In this document: positions 58,601-63,252 of the stretch, in pieces
Numbering within the stretch: position 1 is the stretch's first letter
Layout: every line of letters begins with the position of its first letter
NCBI GenBank assembly: GCA_963971405.1
Contig: OZ020486.1
Span: forward strand, 8,641,419 to 8,705,418
DNA from: Psococerastis gibbosa
Lineage: Eukaryota; Arthropoda; Insecta; Psocodea; Psocidae
Reading direction: 5' to 3'
DNA length: 64,000 bases
Translations under genes and position numbers: made by a program
The notes under the pieces: generated by a model
What the model was told of the DNA's origin: nothing
Seen by the model: only the letters and a program-made list of their open reading frames with translations
Databases searched by the model: none

Positions 58601-60289
58601 GCTACATTTTCAGGCCATGAATAAAGCAGGCGGTCCCAGGTTTTCCTAATTCAGTGAAAGGGAGGGCTTTATAGCCCTAACTCCGCTAGGTTAATAGAAA
58701 AAAAGGTAAATATTTATTTATTTAATTAATTATTAATATCTACAGTCAGCTACCTCCCATTTCCTAGTCGTATTACACTTTAGAAAACAATTGCCATATG
58801 TTTAGCTTATGCAGAATGCCAACATTATAGAAATAATACCCCCTCTCACATAAAAGAAATCAGTAAAGGAGAGACAAAGTGGGGCAGATTGAACGGATTA
58901 TTGAGGGCGTTCGATTGGGCGCCGTTCTCACAGATTGCCAAGCAATTAGGTCCGGGGCAGCAGTCTAGTTTAATTCCCCTGTCGCCCACCGCATTTCGAT
59001 AGCGCTGACTCCCACCCACTGCTACTGCCACGTCCCCCCTAACTGCCTTGTCTATTGCATTATCCAATTATCAAGATGTTCTATTTACACGATTCCAATC
59101 GAGTTCAATGCTGTTTCTTGCATGCACGTCAATTCGAATGCAATGGGATGGGATAAGATAATGATTATGTGCTTATTAATAGGTGTGTTTGCACTTGATG
59201 TGAGATCTTTATTTTATTGTATGGCTGATTTCCCGCGTATTTGAGAAGCGAATCGTGAGTATAAGACTATCAAAGAGTAATAGTAATAAATAACAGTAGC
59301 CTAATAGGTTACCTACTTGACAGTTGTAACAATAAAATATAAAATATATGGTAGATAAGGTAGCTTAGGCTATAGGTTAATAATAATAATAATAATACAA
59401 TATGTTTTTTCCATGAAAAATGTACGTATTAAAACATTAATTAATACATGTTGGGGTTTTGAAAATGTAAATTACAAACGGTAGACATGAGTGACAATAA
59501 AATTACGTCACATTGACGTCACTACCAATACAACTGCTATTAATTCCCTAACTGGTGTAATCACAAAATGACGATACATTTTGAAGTCACGTGACCCCCC
59601 CCCCCTTTAACCAAAATCTTATTGATAGGAACAATAGTCTCCCCTAATATATAGCATTTATTAGGAAAAAAATAATTTTAAAATAGGTTTTCAAAAATTG
59701 TCACAGAGTCTACCCATTCTTTCTTCTTATTTTTTCATAATTCATAAAAACATAATGTACTTATTTACTTTATGAGCAAAAGGTAAGAGGTATGAGTAAA
59801 AGGTAAAAAGTAAAGCGACTTCGATGGCAAGGTGGTATCGTGCTTGTACTTGTGCGAGTATCTACACACCTTGCGGTCGGAGACGTGTCGTTACTCAACA
59901 TAAGTACCTATTCGGTGACTTAGTGAGGCCATTGAAGAGGTTGATCGGATACATTCATTAAATTGTTTGTATGCGATTTAACCTAAAAAAAAAAGTAGAG
60001 GTAAAGGTACGAATATGCGTGCTATTTTTCATAGTCATAACAATTATCTGGTTATTCGGCTGAATGACTACACTAGCATTATATGCAACTCAGATATTAC
60101 CTTTTGCCACTGGAGATACAGCAATAAAATTGGCTAGCGCCGCCCCTGTCCCGTGTCCCATGACCGTGATCCGGTCCGGGTCTCCGTGGAACGCCGGGAT
60201 GTTTTCCCGGAGCCAGTGCAGCCCCGCTACTAAGTCCATCAGTCCAAAGTTCCCTTGCGCACTATTTCGAGCACCCGTTTTTAAAAATC
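21857..60289 (-). CDS. Nlg: Neuroligin, partial gene (six 3' exons, joined)
   Basis: Postsynaptic type-I membrane adhesion protein of the cholinesterase-like family. Neuroligins bind neurexins across the synapse and recruit PDZ scaffolds. The exons in transcription order are 60289-60101, 47879-47191, 37419-37268, 27254-27109, 24855-24709 and 22611-21857. Every intron begins GT and ends AG. Junction phases are 1, 0, 2, 1, 1 and agree on both sides. The joined product is 692 residues, starting inside a split Gly codon of the esterase domain and ending at TGA. Intron sizes are 12,221, 9,771, 10,013, 2,253 and 2,097 bp. Family signatures include an alpha/beta-hydrolase core without catalytic Ser, the segment FVDGTVLP, a Ser/Thr stalk, one TM helix and a PDZ-type tail. 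The upstream exons (signal peptide, first ~150-200 residues) are not present up to 64000. Neuroligin versus other esterase-like adhesion proteins (glutactin, neurotactin) is decided by the ectodomain sequence and by the TM and tail layout. Confidence 0.93.
22403..22429 (-). repeat. Nlg: Coding microsatellite: nine Asn codons in the neuroligin stalk
   Basis: Eight AAC codons and one AAT on the minus strand. They lie between the Thr-rich stalk and the membrane helix, in frame. Confidence 0.9.
23545..24115 (+). pseudogene. RTE-like LINE, C-terminal end, split by a retro-insertion
   Basis: The frame gives DEEVLQRINDKRSLITSISV then RRAKWVGHLIRQEGLLSAII then EGTIEGTNARGRPRKAYAE. After the insert 23743-23939 it continues DLKKDMRCGTYLELKGTAQD then REEWRRRWKDLLQTNR and a stop. 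This is the standard C-terminal end of RTE-type ORFs. Apart from the insert it is open for about 175 codons, so it is a fairly young fragment. The 5' part, with RT and endonuclease, is absent. Confidence 0.75.
23743..23939 (-). mobile_element. Retroposed 196-bp segment with 26-bp target duplication
   Basis: The flanks 23717-23742 and 23940-23965 are identical 26-mers (GCGACCAAGGAAGGCGTACG, then CAGAAG). The insert ends in reverse with an (AAAT)n tail. Together these show target-primed reverse transcription of a minus-strand transcript. The insert matches 18839-19030. Confidence 0.85.
24425..24655 (+). repeat. Dispersed repeat, copy also at 55305-55505
   Basis: The shared blocks are CTTGGTTAAGTCATGC, ATGGTAAGCTTGTCTCAGCT, TGTCCGAAA-CCATGGGGTCG and ACAAGAGACC. 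It is in the intron upstream of the last exon pair. A partial reverse relative lies near 50385-50480. Confidence 0.6.
24709..24855 (-). CDS. Nlg: Neuroligin exon (membrane-proximal ectodomain)
   Basis: A 147-nt exon with acceptor ATTTCCAG and donor GTATGTAG, phase 1 on both sides. It encodes 48 full codons: AVSGMKNHYRGHKMSLWLNL continuing IPQLHRPGVDDLNMRHHHFQ and EEGAQFYD. The HYRGHKMSLWLNLIPQLHRP segment is very typical of insect neuroligins and closes the extracellular fold before the stalk. It is read only by joining splice sites and is easy to miss as a plain open frame. Confidence 0.94.
25025..25375 (+). pseudogene. LINE C-terminal zinc-knuckle remnant
   Basis: One frame gives MLTGHGPFWVHLARLGAQVS then SQDCCFCEIGAET, the usual LTGHGxFxxYLxR-xxCxxC start of the knuckle after a LINE RNase H. 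A shift then continues GLQAGQLGPKEVARFATAIG. The 3' sequence TTTAATGTCAGTGTTATAC is related to the arms at 41613-41772. The GC-rich open frame on the other strand is a shadow. Confidence 0.65.
25944..26395 (+). repeat. Old copy of the GCTTTCC element
   Basis: TTTTATTTTGGGCTAACTCT, AAACGGCTCCAACGATTTTC, GGTCACTTGCCCCTTGGTAG and TGTTTTAGGCGTTAACTAGA match the middle of the element; both ends are gone. Confidence 0.65.
26403..26611 (-). repeat. tRNA-derived SINE, family A
   Basis: A near full-length reverse copy. Its reverse complement has GACATATAGAGTAGTGGTAC (A box region), the B-box sequence GGTTCGAGTCG, and the tail CTCGGTTGGCTTAGTAATAG. It lies in the intron before the exon at 24709-24855. 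Confidence 0.85.
27109..27254 (-). CDS. Nlg: Neuroligin exon (end of esterase-like domain)
   Basis: A 146-nt exon with acceptor TGTTGCAG and donor GTAAGTTG. The first base completes the Gly of FARRG-DPNG, and 48 codons follow. It reads DPNGFNRQRT, then a polar linker (SPVPSNQLLSLSKDQEKRDD), then AFWDTYDAINQLYLEM. The DPNG start and the FWDTYDxINQLYLE end are neuroligin marks at the C-terminal edge of the globular domain. The exon ends in phase 1, which fits the exon at 24709-24855. Confidence 0.92.
27303..27619 (+). repeat. Two partial SINE family A copies, head to tail
   Basis: The first part (27303-27475) keeps CCCGAAAGG, lacks the B box and keeps the whole body and tail. The second (27484-27619) has AACTCTGACTTTCCCCAGAA and GGTTCGAGAGCC but a shortened body, ending GGGTTGGCTTAGTAATAG. 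Together they look like one copy inserted next to another, or a deletion-bearing tandem. They lie just upstream of neuroligin exon 27109-27254. Confidence 0.75.
27777..28357 (+). mobile_element. hAT-type element carrying a mitochondrial insert
   Basis: The ends are CAGGGGCGTAATGTT and AACTTCACGCCTCTG, imperfect inverted repeats of hAT type. The flanks are GGGACCCT and GGCACCCT, an 8-bp target duplication with one mismatch. It sits in a repeat whose uninterrupted relative at 41830-42160 reads GAGGCACCCTAAGGGC across the same point, which shows the empty site. The element has long G and C runs and was itself hit by the 16S fragment at 27825-28070. Confidence 0.75.
27825..28070 (+). pseudogene. 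NUMT: mitochondrial 16S rRNA fragment
   Basis: 246 bp of very AT-rich DNA matching the arthropod mitochondrial large-subunit rRNA, domain IV-V. Landmarks are AAAGACGAGAAGACCCTATA (27888 on), ATTGGGGCGATTT (about 27960), and TTACCTTAGGGATAACAGC near the end, in the correct order and spacing. Both sides carry the same 17 bp, GCACGGTCCAACTTGCC (27808-27824 and 28071-28087), so the insertion duplicated its target. It is a nuclear copy, not a working rRNA gene: it is short and embedded in a transposon. Confidence 0.9.
28490..29289. other. Intron DNA, no feature seen
   Basis: Part of the 10-kb neuroligin intron between exons 37268-37419 and 27109-27254. AT-rich, without recognisable repeats. Confidence 0.45.
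29290..29560 (-). pseudogene. LINE C-terminal remnant
   Basis: The minus frame holds SMAERRLQGRRRNHWKDELE then TDLRELGVRRWRSVGQNRDD, a LINE ORF2 C-terminal end (GR-x-W-x-D-E-L-x-x-DLR). It is the same family as 31800-31985 and 32340-32570. Confidence 0.6.
30495..31092 (+). repeat. SINE-like family B copy with an internal insert
   Basis: The 5' part (30495-30781) runs GTAATGCCTTATGGTCTCAG, CCCCTCGTGGAGAAGATGG, CCCGAAGACGGAGGAACTCA, AGAGTCAACGGCATAAGGAT. The 3' part (31032-31092) is CTTCGATAGAAGAGGCACTC plus GAAGAAG. Between them lies a 250-bp insert bounded by TCAATTGAAG and its complement CTTCAATTGA. It is probably a small transposon, but a target duplication is not clear. Confidence 0.6.
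31630..32575 (+). pseudogene. Two tandem copies of a LINE C-terminal end
   Basis: Copy 1 (31630-31985) and copy 2 (32040-32575) share GACCATTAGCGTAAGAATGT, CAGACGACCGCATGCCGAAC and AAGACGA-TGGCG. Copy 2 reads RLMDELETDIRELGVR; copy 1 reads RWKDELEAELHEL with a stop. Copy 2 is cut by the hAT element at 32158-32344. The tandem state implies local duplication before that insertion. Confidence 0.65.
32158..32344 (+). mobile_element. hAT-type miniature element, 187 bp, in a LINE remnant
   Basis: The ends CAAGGGCAGATTTTG and TAAAATCCGCCCTTG are inverted repeats. The flanks are GACTGGCG and GAATGGCG (7 of 8). The tandem copy 1 (31815-31830, GACGATTGGCGGGACG) shows the uninterrupted site. Confidence 0.85.
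32580..34388. other. Intron DNA with C and G runs
   Basis: An AAT-repeat with an A9 run (32588-32630), a C14 run near 33097, a G12 run near 33786 and a G10 run near 34257. These resemble remains of G-run transposons, but no ends could be paired. No coding sequence is seen. Confidence 0.45.
34389..34575 (+). mobile_element. hAT-type miniature element, 187 bp
   Basis: It starts CAGGGACGGATCCAG and ends CTGTATCTGTCTATG. The flanks are ACTTAACG and ACTTGACG (7 of 8). The interior is like the element at 8648. Confidence 0.78.
34876..35019 (+). repeat. Perfect 72-bp tandem duplication
   Basis: 34876-34947 and 34948-35019 are identical. The unit starts AGGTGCCTAGAGCACCTGAC and ends AGAGTGGCTACGCTACGC. 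The duplication keeps an open frame (72 is divisible by three) of 153 codons from 34720, but no gene family is recognised there. Confidence 0.95.
35052..35578 (+). mobile_element. hAT-type element, 527 bp, perfect target duplication
   Basis: The ends CAGCGGTGGGCAACCTTTTT and GCGGGTTGCCGACCGCTG are Charlie/Tip100-like inverted repeats. The flanks GACTATGG (35044-35051 and 35579-35586) are identical. Near the right end is a 22-bp repeat with CGCGGGCCGCTGAAAAACAC. It has no coding capacity. Confidence 0.88.
35832..36018. mobile_element. Foldback element FB-2, 187 bp
   Basis: Arms of about 58 bp start GGCGGCTATTTCACTTGTCA and end in the near-exact complement (TGACAACTGGAATAGCCGCC). The flanks are TAA on both sides. 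Three-base TAA/TTA duplication and G-rich termini suggest a PIF/Harbinger-derived element. A lone right end is at 42968-42988. Confidence 0.82.
36744..36880 (+). repeat. tRNA-like SINE, family C
   Basis: It starts GGCTTCGGTGGCAAGGTGGT, with a TGGCAAGGTGG A-box-like sequence, then GTGCGAGTCTCTACACACCA, GTCGTGTCGTAACTCGACAA and GTGAAGCGATTGAAGAGGTT. The same order is found at 59815 and, in reverse, at 61575. Confidence 0.7.
37268..37419 (-). CDS. Nlg: Neuroligin exon (SVRGED segment)
   Basis: A 152-nt exon in phase 0, ending two bases into a Gly codon. The acceptor is TTTTCAG and the donor GTAAGTT. It encodes 50 residues beginning RSGSVRGEDVPYVLGLPLV, then an N-glycosylation site in YNYTK and the helix SRILMQYVSNFARR. 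In active cholinesterases the catalytic His falls in the segment aligned with SVRGED. Here that position is Arg, so two of the three triad residues are missing. A tRNA-derived SINE begins about 70 bp upstream of the acceptor, inside the intron (37489-37693). Confidence 0.93.
37489..37693 (+). repeat. tRNA-derived SINE, family A
   Basis: A complete copy with A-box ATGTAGAGTAGTGGCAC, B-box GGTTCGAGTCC, body GGCCATGCTTCGGAGGGCAT and tail CTCCGCTAGGTTGGCTATG followed by AATAGAACAAAAAGTCAAT. It starts 70 bp upstream of the acceptor of neuroligin exon 37268-37419, on the opposite strand. Confidence 0.88.
37905..38225 (+). repeat. SINE-like family B copy
   Basis: A good copy: GAGTAATGCTTTGTCCTCTT, CCTCCTCGTGGGGAAAATGG, AACACAGTATTTTCTGTGCA, GGAACTCAATAAAGAGCCAA, ATTGCCATGATGATCGCC and a tail GATAGAAAAGGCATTTTAAA. 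It is the second-best copy after 48395. Confidence 0.7.
38230..41290. other. Intron DNA with simple repeats
   Basis: A C21 run (38817-38837), an ATT/AT palindromic stretch (39295-39350) and a GAA repeat (40844-40889). Otherwise unique AT-rich DNA in the 9.8-kb neuroligin intron. Short open frames here have no recognisable domain. Confidence 0.5.
41290..41580 (-). repeat. tRNA-like pseudogene or SINE head
   Basis: In reverse, TGGTCCAGCGGTTAAGACGA (A-box-like) and a stem ACGCC-CCGGTTA-GGCGT are followed by GTTGGTTCGAATCC (B box). Acceptor and T stems do not close, so it is not a working tRNA. An AAATTAGAGGATATGG block nearby is repeated in reverse at 41678-41698. Confidence 0.5.
41613..41772. 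repeat. 160-bp element with perfect 38-bp inverted ends
   Basis: 41613-41650 (TTACATTGTAGTATTATATG and on, to ACACTGACA) is the exact complement of 41735-41772. The right arm resembles the LINE 3' sequence at 25314-25365 (TTTAATGTCAGTGTTATAC). Confidence 0.85.
41830..42160 (+). repeat. Dispersed repeat family D, most complete copy
   Basis: It shows the uninterrupted order GTTTGTTAACTTGAGGCACC, CTAAGGGCTGACTCTTTCAC, GTGGATTCCGAACTACTTGG, GGAGGTGACCAGGACTCG, AACACTGTGCACACTACCAA, CTCTAATGGACTCAACATGG. This is the empty-site reference for the hAT/NUMT insertion at 27777-28357. Confidence 0.65.
42875..42990. repeat. Palindrome and right half of FB-2-like foldback
   Basis: AATAATTGATGAGATTTTTT and its complement AAAAAATCTCATCAATTATT flank a short spacer. 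The right part ends TTGACAAGTGGAATAGCCGC, the FB-2 end. The left FB-2 end was not found. Confidence 0.6.
43508..44128 (-). repeat. SINE-like family B copy split by a foldback element
   Basis: The reverse copy from the tail (CTTCTATCGAAGATAGGCGA, 43540 on) to TTATGCTGTTGACTTCATTG stops at 43701. It resumes after the foldback element at about 44095 with CCCAGGACAAAAGAGTGCCC. The unbroken relative at 48395 has the same order, which confirms the foldback as the later insertion. Confidence 0.7.
43702..44085. mobile_element. Foldback element FB-1, complete, inside SINE-like B
   Basis: 384 bp from GGCGCCCATTCCACCGACCG to CGGTCGGTGGAATGGGCGCC. The arms are ~130 bp and nearly exact. The flanks are TAA and TAT. 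The spacer orientation (TCTATTAAAATGTTTGTACT towards the right) is opposite to the copy at 61805. Confidence 0.88.
44130..45446. other. Intron DNA with unsupported short open frames
   Basis: Overlapping open frames of 70-100 codons occur (44077-44926). The first begins inside the foldback element and the SINE-like repeat, so it is not a gene. The others show no domain. Confidence 0.45.
45447..46230 (+). mobile_element. GCTTTCC element, full-length copy
   Basis: 784 bp from TTGCTTTCCAATTTATACGT to ACTCGGACCGGTTCT with all internal blocks: GTCT-repeat, a GGGGGGG run, GGGGGTCGCTTACCCCTTGA, GAAACCGGACAGTTGGCTTT, and a C13 run before GAGATATCCGAAATTTAACC. Confidence 0.82.
46350..46620 (-). pseudogene. 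LINE C-terminal remnant
   Basis: The reverse sequence has ACCTGGGTGCCCGAGAAAAG, AATATCTACAGAAAGTGATA, AGAGGATGTGGGGGC and ACATGTTGCTCCCAACCTGC, the same end as at 2215-2515. Confidence 0.6.
47191..47879 (-). CDS. Nlg: Neuroligin exon, central esterase-like domain
   Basis: The largest exon: 689 nt, entered with the last two bases of a split Glu codon and left in phase 0. The acceptor is TGTTTTAG and the donor GTAGGTTCC. It encodes about 229 residues: ELLHRVILLSGSGMSPWALQ, a Cys pair in TGCHGDLVDEDLAPC, FAPFVDGTVLP, LLLGLTSTESYLDLSAQDLE, an N-glycosylation site at NETR, RDRILRTYVRNCYFYHLNEI, NEYTDWEKPVQNP, and YLLHFDHQSGERDFPQ. This order and spacing is that of the neuroligin ectodomain. The Glu in TSTES aligns with the acid of the esterase triad and is kept. 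The run CGAGTG near the 5' end is internal; no start codon is implied there. Confidence 0.95.
48395..48715 (-). repeat. SINE-like family B copy, intact
   Basis: The reverse copy reads, on the plus strand, CCTCTTCTATCGAAGGTAAG, CGATCATCATGGCAAC, GCAGTGGTTTCCCGTCGCC, ATATGCCGTTGACTCTTCAT, CAAAAGAGTGCCCTGCACAG, AAAATACAGTG and the 5' end TAAGGCATTACTCAGAAGCT. It serves as the reference for the broken copy at 43508. Confidence 0.7.
49190..50290 (-). pseudogene. LINE reverse transcriptase fragment (Jockey/CR1-like)
   Basis: The minus strand reads WATSVPQGSKIGPILYLV, GLMFADDTAIVVAC, one stop, then LTINCAKTKIVHIK, YLGIWRDGNFNWQTQIDPMC and KLRLASGALHQLKYGVPLKA, ESVISYRITSWG. F-A-D-D is the catalytic RT box and VPQGS-x-IGP the preceding fingers/palm motif. 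A distant piece, FNELPPQMKKFKQMDELK then AGIKRWLVNGS, is its C-terminal end, separated by an AAT-repeat region. It is 5'-truncated at ~50290 and has at least one stop. Confidence 0.85.
50300..51790. other. Intron DNA, no feature seen
   Basis: Holds an AAT/ATA simple repeat at 50320-50350 and a partial relative of the 24425/55305 repeat in reverse (about 50385-50480). The remainder is unassigned. Confidence 0.4.
51794..52221 (+). mobile_element. GCTTTCC element, internally deleted
   Basis: The start TTGCTTTCCAATTTATACGT to GTGACGGTCGAAA jumps to CCTTTCTATCGATGATTTCT, so the GTCT part is lost. The C17 run, GAGATATCGG and the end AACTCGGACCGGTTC are kept. Confidence 0.8.
52463..53172 (-). mobile_element. 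GCTTTCC element, reverse copy
   Basis: It runs from AGAACCGGTCCGAGTTTACC to TATAAATTGAAAAGCAA. Compared with 4987-5843 it has lost the C/G-run block near its 3' end (the gap lies after CCAATTTATGAAGTAG). It lies 240 bp from the preceding copy in opposite orientation. Confidence 0.78.
53173..54368. other. Intron DNA with an AT-rich palindromic stretch
   Basis: 54030-54160 is a run of TATA/ATAT and GAATAT words forming many small palindromes. Otherwise nothing is recognised. Confidence 0.45.
54369..54580 (+). repeat. tRNA-derived SINE, family A
   Basis: A complete copy. It has GTCAGGACATGTAGCATAGT with an A box (TAGCATAGTGG), ACCCGAAAGGTTGCTGGTTC with the B box, GCTTCGGAGGACATGTAAAG, and ends CTCCGCTAGGTTGCCTTAG. 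It lies in the 12.2-kb neuroligin intron. Confidence 0.88.
54825..54990 (-). repeat. Dispersed repeat family D, reverse copy
   Basis: GTTGAATCCAGCAGACCAGA, TGGTAGGACTTGTCCTGGTC, TCCCAAGTGGTTCGGAATCC and ATAATCAGGAGGTCC are the reverse of the copy at 21020. Confidence 0.6.
55305..55505 (+). repeat. Dispersed repeat, partner of 24425-24655
   Basis: TCTGTACTTGGTTAAGTCAT, GTCAATGGTAAGCTTGTCTC, AGCTTGTCCATTATTACTTG, CCATGGGGTCGTTGG match the earlier copy. Confidence 0.6.
55851..56051. mobile_element. Foldback element FB-1, spacer deleted
   Basis: The arms GGCGCCCATTCCATTGACCG and the complement meet almost directly (201 bp in all; the spacer with TCTATTAAAATG is gone). The flanks are TTT and TTT. 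The arms alone could make a near-perfect hairpin. Confidence 0.85.
56052..57931. other. Intron DNA, no gene seen
   Basis: One 133-codon open frame starts inside the end of the foldback element at 56043 and has no known domain, so it is taken as chance. A TTTC repeat lies at 57190-57202. Confidence 0.45.
57932..58113 (-). repeat. SINE family A, diverged copy
   Basis: A reverse copy with internal deletions: the reverse complement shows GTAGACTAGTGGCACAGACT, a damaged B box and the tail AACTTCGGTAGGTTGGCTGA. It is older than the copies at 54369 and 37489. Confidence 0.75.
58550..58722 (+). repeat. SINE family A with deleted A box
   Basis: It starts GTCAGGACATGTAGACAAAC and then jumps to CCCGAAAGGTTGCTGGCTCG, so about 30 bp including most of the A box are missing. 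Another deletion removes the CTTCGGAGGGC part. The tail CTAACTCCGCTAGGTTAATA is intact. Confidence 0.8.
58723..59814. other. Intron DNA, no gene seen
   Basis: AT-rich, with a C10 run near 59597 and an AAT repeat near 59382. No transposon ends were paired. Confidence 0.4.
59815..59990 (+). repeat. tRNA-like SINE, family C
   Basis: GCGACTTCGATGGCAAGGTG, GAGTATCTACACACCTTGCG, GACGTGTCGTTACTCAACAT and GGCCATTGAAGAGGTTGATC line up with the copy at 36744. It ends near an A-rich run. Confidence 0.7.
60101..60289 (-). CDS. Nlg: Neuroligin exon with dead nucleophile elbow
   Basis: First neuroligin exon in the window: 189 nt, entered in phase 1 and left in phase 1. The acceptor reads TTGCAG and the donor GTAATA. 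It starts GFLKTG and continues AQGNFGLMDLVAGLHWL, then GDPDRITVMGHGTGAA and NFIAVSPVAK. The hydrolase elbow, normally Gly-x-Ser-x-Gly, is GHGTG, so the nucleophile Ser is Gly, as expected for a non-enzymatic neuroligin. The junction to the next exon creates a Glu codon from G plus AA. The preceding exon should end in the strand leading to YRLGVL; no such sequence is visible on this strand between 60290 and 64000. Confidence 0.93.
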
Positions 60290-60698
60290 CTGCAATGAAA
60301 ATAAAATAAATATAAATAAATCGTACAATCTATGAGTGGTATAGAAGCGAACCGGTCAAAGTCCACAAATTTCTGAATTTGTGTTTTCGACACCGGAAGA
60401 TTCATCTGGTTGAAATCTATCCATTGAATTTACTATCAGATGCTAATTCTCGCATAGTCCAGCGTAAAACTATTTCAAATACTGGGTTTAGATGCAATCA
60501 TAGGGCGCTTAGCTACAGTTTTTGGCTCCTGAAATTATTAATTTTTCTTCTATGTCACTCATATTTTGTTCAGTGGAATATCACAACAAAATACACCATT
60601 TCGAGCGGAATAGAAAGAGGTATTGGCACATCTAAGAGGTATATTTACAGCATAAAAATATAACTGTTGTTTAATTCTCCGTGCTTAGTATGGTAGGT

Positions 60699-61061
60699 GT
60701 CAGGACTTGTAGAGTAGTAGTACCGACTTCAACTTTCGCCCGAAAGGTTGTTGGCTCGAACCCCACACTTAAATTGAAAAACGACAACCCTAAAACCCTA
60801 AAAAAATATTGTATTGTTGATAAGTGGTTAAAATTAAATAGGGAAGAAAAAAAGAGAGGAAGAGAGGAAAAAAAAAAGAAGGATTAAATATATATGCGAA
60901 GGGAGGGGGGGTCCCCATTTTCTGGCTATGCTTCGGAGGCCATGTAAAGCAAAGGGAAGCAAAGGGAACTGGGGCTTCCTAGTTGAGGGTAAGAGAGGGC
61001 TTTATAGCCCTAACTCCGCTAGGTTGGCTTAGTAATAGAACAAAAAATCAATATTTATTTA
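60699..61061 (+). repeat. SINE family A split by a 146-bp insert
   Basis: The head (60699-60768, A box AGAGTAGTAGTACC and B box GGCTCGAACCC) and the body with tail (60915-61061, TTTTCTGGCTATGCTTCGGA to GGTTGGCTTAGTAATAGAAC) are parts of one SINE. They are separated by a purine-rich segment with ACCCTAAAACCCTAA, long A and GA runs and a G7 run. A short direct repeat (AAAGGGAAGC) also duplicates part of the body. Confidence 0.75.
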
Positions 61062-61574
61062 TGTTAAAAGTAATTAGAAACGTTGCTTTTTCCGTTCATC
61101 AGCAAGCTTAGCACGTGTCGAAATGAATAACTTACCCGGGAAATTACTGAAACAATTTTAATACGGTAATAAAATTTACCCGCTGCCAAGCAGAGTACAT
61201 TTTTGATTTGTCATTTTGGTACCACGTACGACTATATCGTACCTATATGGACAGTGAACAGCAAATTAATCTCTGATGACAAACAATTTCTGAAACTAAT
61301 TCTTCTCCAGCTTTAATTTCATTGGGGTTCATTTAGAATAATTTATTTTCATTTGTGCTACGTCTGCTTTGATGTATAATTAATGTGACTATCCATAATT
61401 TGCCTCATGACCTGTCCATCCTTAAAAATACAAAATAAACATATTTAACGCTATTGAGTAGGGACCATATAACCAACGAAGAAGTGCTCCATAGAATAAA
61501 CAAAAAAAGAGTTATTATGACCACTATCTTGTTGATTTTTTTTTAATTATACGCATAGGCCTACAAATAATTCA

Positions 61575-61712
61575 ATGAATATATTTGAATCACCTCTACG
61601 GCCGCCTCTGTAGGTAATACCTGTGTTGAATTACGACAGGTTTCCGATCTCGCATGGTGTGTAGAGACTCGCACAACTACGAACATGCTACCACTATGCC
61701 ATCGTAAGCCAT
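61575..61712 (-). repeat. SINE family C, diverged copy
   Basis: In reverse it shows GGCTTACGATGGCATAGTGG, GAGTCTCTACACACCATGCG, GTCGTAATTCAACACAGG and GGCCGTAGAGGTGATTC, the same blocks as at 36744 with more changes. Confidence 0.65.
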
Positions 61713-61804
61713 AATATATGCACACCCAGGGAATTGTATACATGTTTTGAATTCAATGTTAAAAAGTCGGTTGATTGTAGAATGCTTCTTCTTCTTCCCC
61801 CTTA

Positions 61805-62135
61805 GGCGCCCATTCCACCGACCGGCTAGGGCTATTTACAAAAACAGTGACGTGGTAGCAGACATTCATGACTTAGGTGGCGTTTCCACGGACCTCGCAT
61901 TGCAGTATTGACGGAAATGTTTATTTTCCTCTATGCCATAGTTAAAATTGATCAATGATCATACAGTAAAATCACAAACAATCAAACTAAAATTTAAAAA
62001 TGGCGTCATGGGATATGTTAATTACAAACATTTTAATAGATTTCTATAAAAGAAAAACAAACATTTCCGTCAATGTCATTTGCATTCTGCCACCGTTTTT
62101 GTAAATAGCCCCAGCCGGTCGGTGGAATGGGCGCC
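61805..62135. mobile_element. Foldback element FB-1, spacer inverted
   Basis: It starts GGCGCCCATTCCACCGACCG, ends CGGTCGGTGGAATGGGCGCC, flanks TTA and TTA. The spacer reads TGATCAATGATCATACAGTA, then ATGGCGTCATGGGATATGTT, the reverse of the spacers at 20300 and 43702. The right arm is shortened (only its outer ~40 bp and the ATGACATTTGC-type inner piece remain). Confidence 0.88.
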
Positions 62136-63252
62136 TTAATGCCGCGTGCGCAGCGTGAGGGGGGTGTTGTCTGAACCCATTTCCTCCATGCACAATGCAG
62201 CTGCAGAAAATAGTAGCCAGAAGAAAAATATAGGCTACCGAGAGATGTCAAGGGGAGAAGTTTCATTAAATGATCTCTTGACTTATACGATAGCTCAATA
62301 AGTTTCAAGTTTTGAAAGTTTGTTAGTTTGTTACGAGCGTCGATGAAAGTTACTGCGGTCGACGTGCTATTCTGGATTCTGCCAGTTGATTTATTTGGGA
62401 AACATCTAAAAAATGTGCTGCCTATATTTTCTTTACCCTTTTAGCTCAAGTTTATGGTAAAACTCTTCGAAAATTACTTGTGAAGTGACTGTTAGAAGTG
62501 TTATTCTGCTTGAGCTACGTGTGTCAGTTTGCGGCAAAAAGTTTTGAGGCGTTCAATACTAAGGAAATTGTAGTTAATATTGAAATGTAGTCTAATTGTC
62601 AGTATTGTGTATTGCCATCGGCATATAGCTTGCGGGAACAGCTTCTTATCGTTTATCATAATTGACTTCCAGTAACATGCAGTTTGACCAATCTGAGCAC
62701 TGTGCAACCAATATAGGTACATGATACACAAGAATTCGTAAAATACTATGATGCCATTTGTAGCATTAAAAACACAGAACGAACTCATCGTATGGTTATG
62801 TCACGCGAAATATCGCTATGTATAAATAGACGTTAAGTTATTGAGATTGAATGTACGGCACGTTTAAAATGCTGAGAACATTATCGTGTTGTTACGTTTA
62901 CATGAAGCTTATATTAATAAAATCAAACACGATGTTTCGTCCTATCAGAGGCCTATCCAATAATACGCACAGGTTCTTGTTAAATTTTGGGGAAACGATC
63001 ACACTCATAATTTTAGTGATGGAAAAGAAATGCATCAACTGATTTTGAAAGTCTATTTGGTCGTATAATTTATTAAATTTGTTATACTATATGATAGACG
63101 GAATCTCAAAATGTCCGGTATATTTGGTATGCACTCCATGCTTTTTCCACTTCAGAAGCCATCAATCATTCGCACAATTTCATATGCTGTAAAATATGAT
63201 TAGAATGTGACTGGTATTGGTCGGTGCTGTGCGTTTCTTGATTTTTCCCCAA
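62136..63252. other. Upstream region of the ionotropic receptor gene
   Basis: No repeats recognised, in contrast to the rest of the window. No neuroligin exon on the minus strand. A promoter for the receptor gene should be here, but no core element was convincing. Confidence 0.4.

Noticed and set aside
60101-60289. Active carboxylesterase or cholinesterase
   Set aside because: The nucleophile elbow is GHGTG without Ser, and the gene has a membrane helix and PDZ-type tail.
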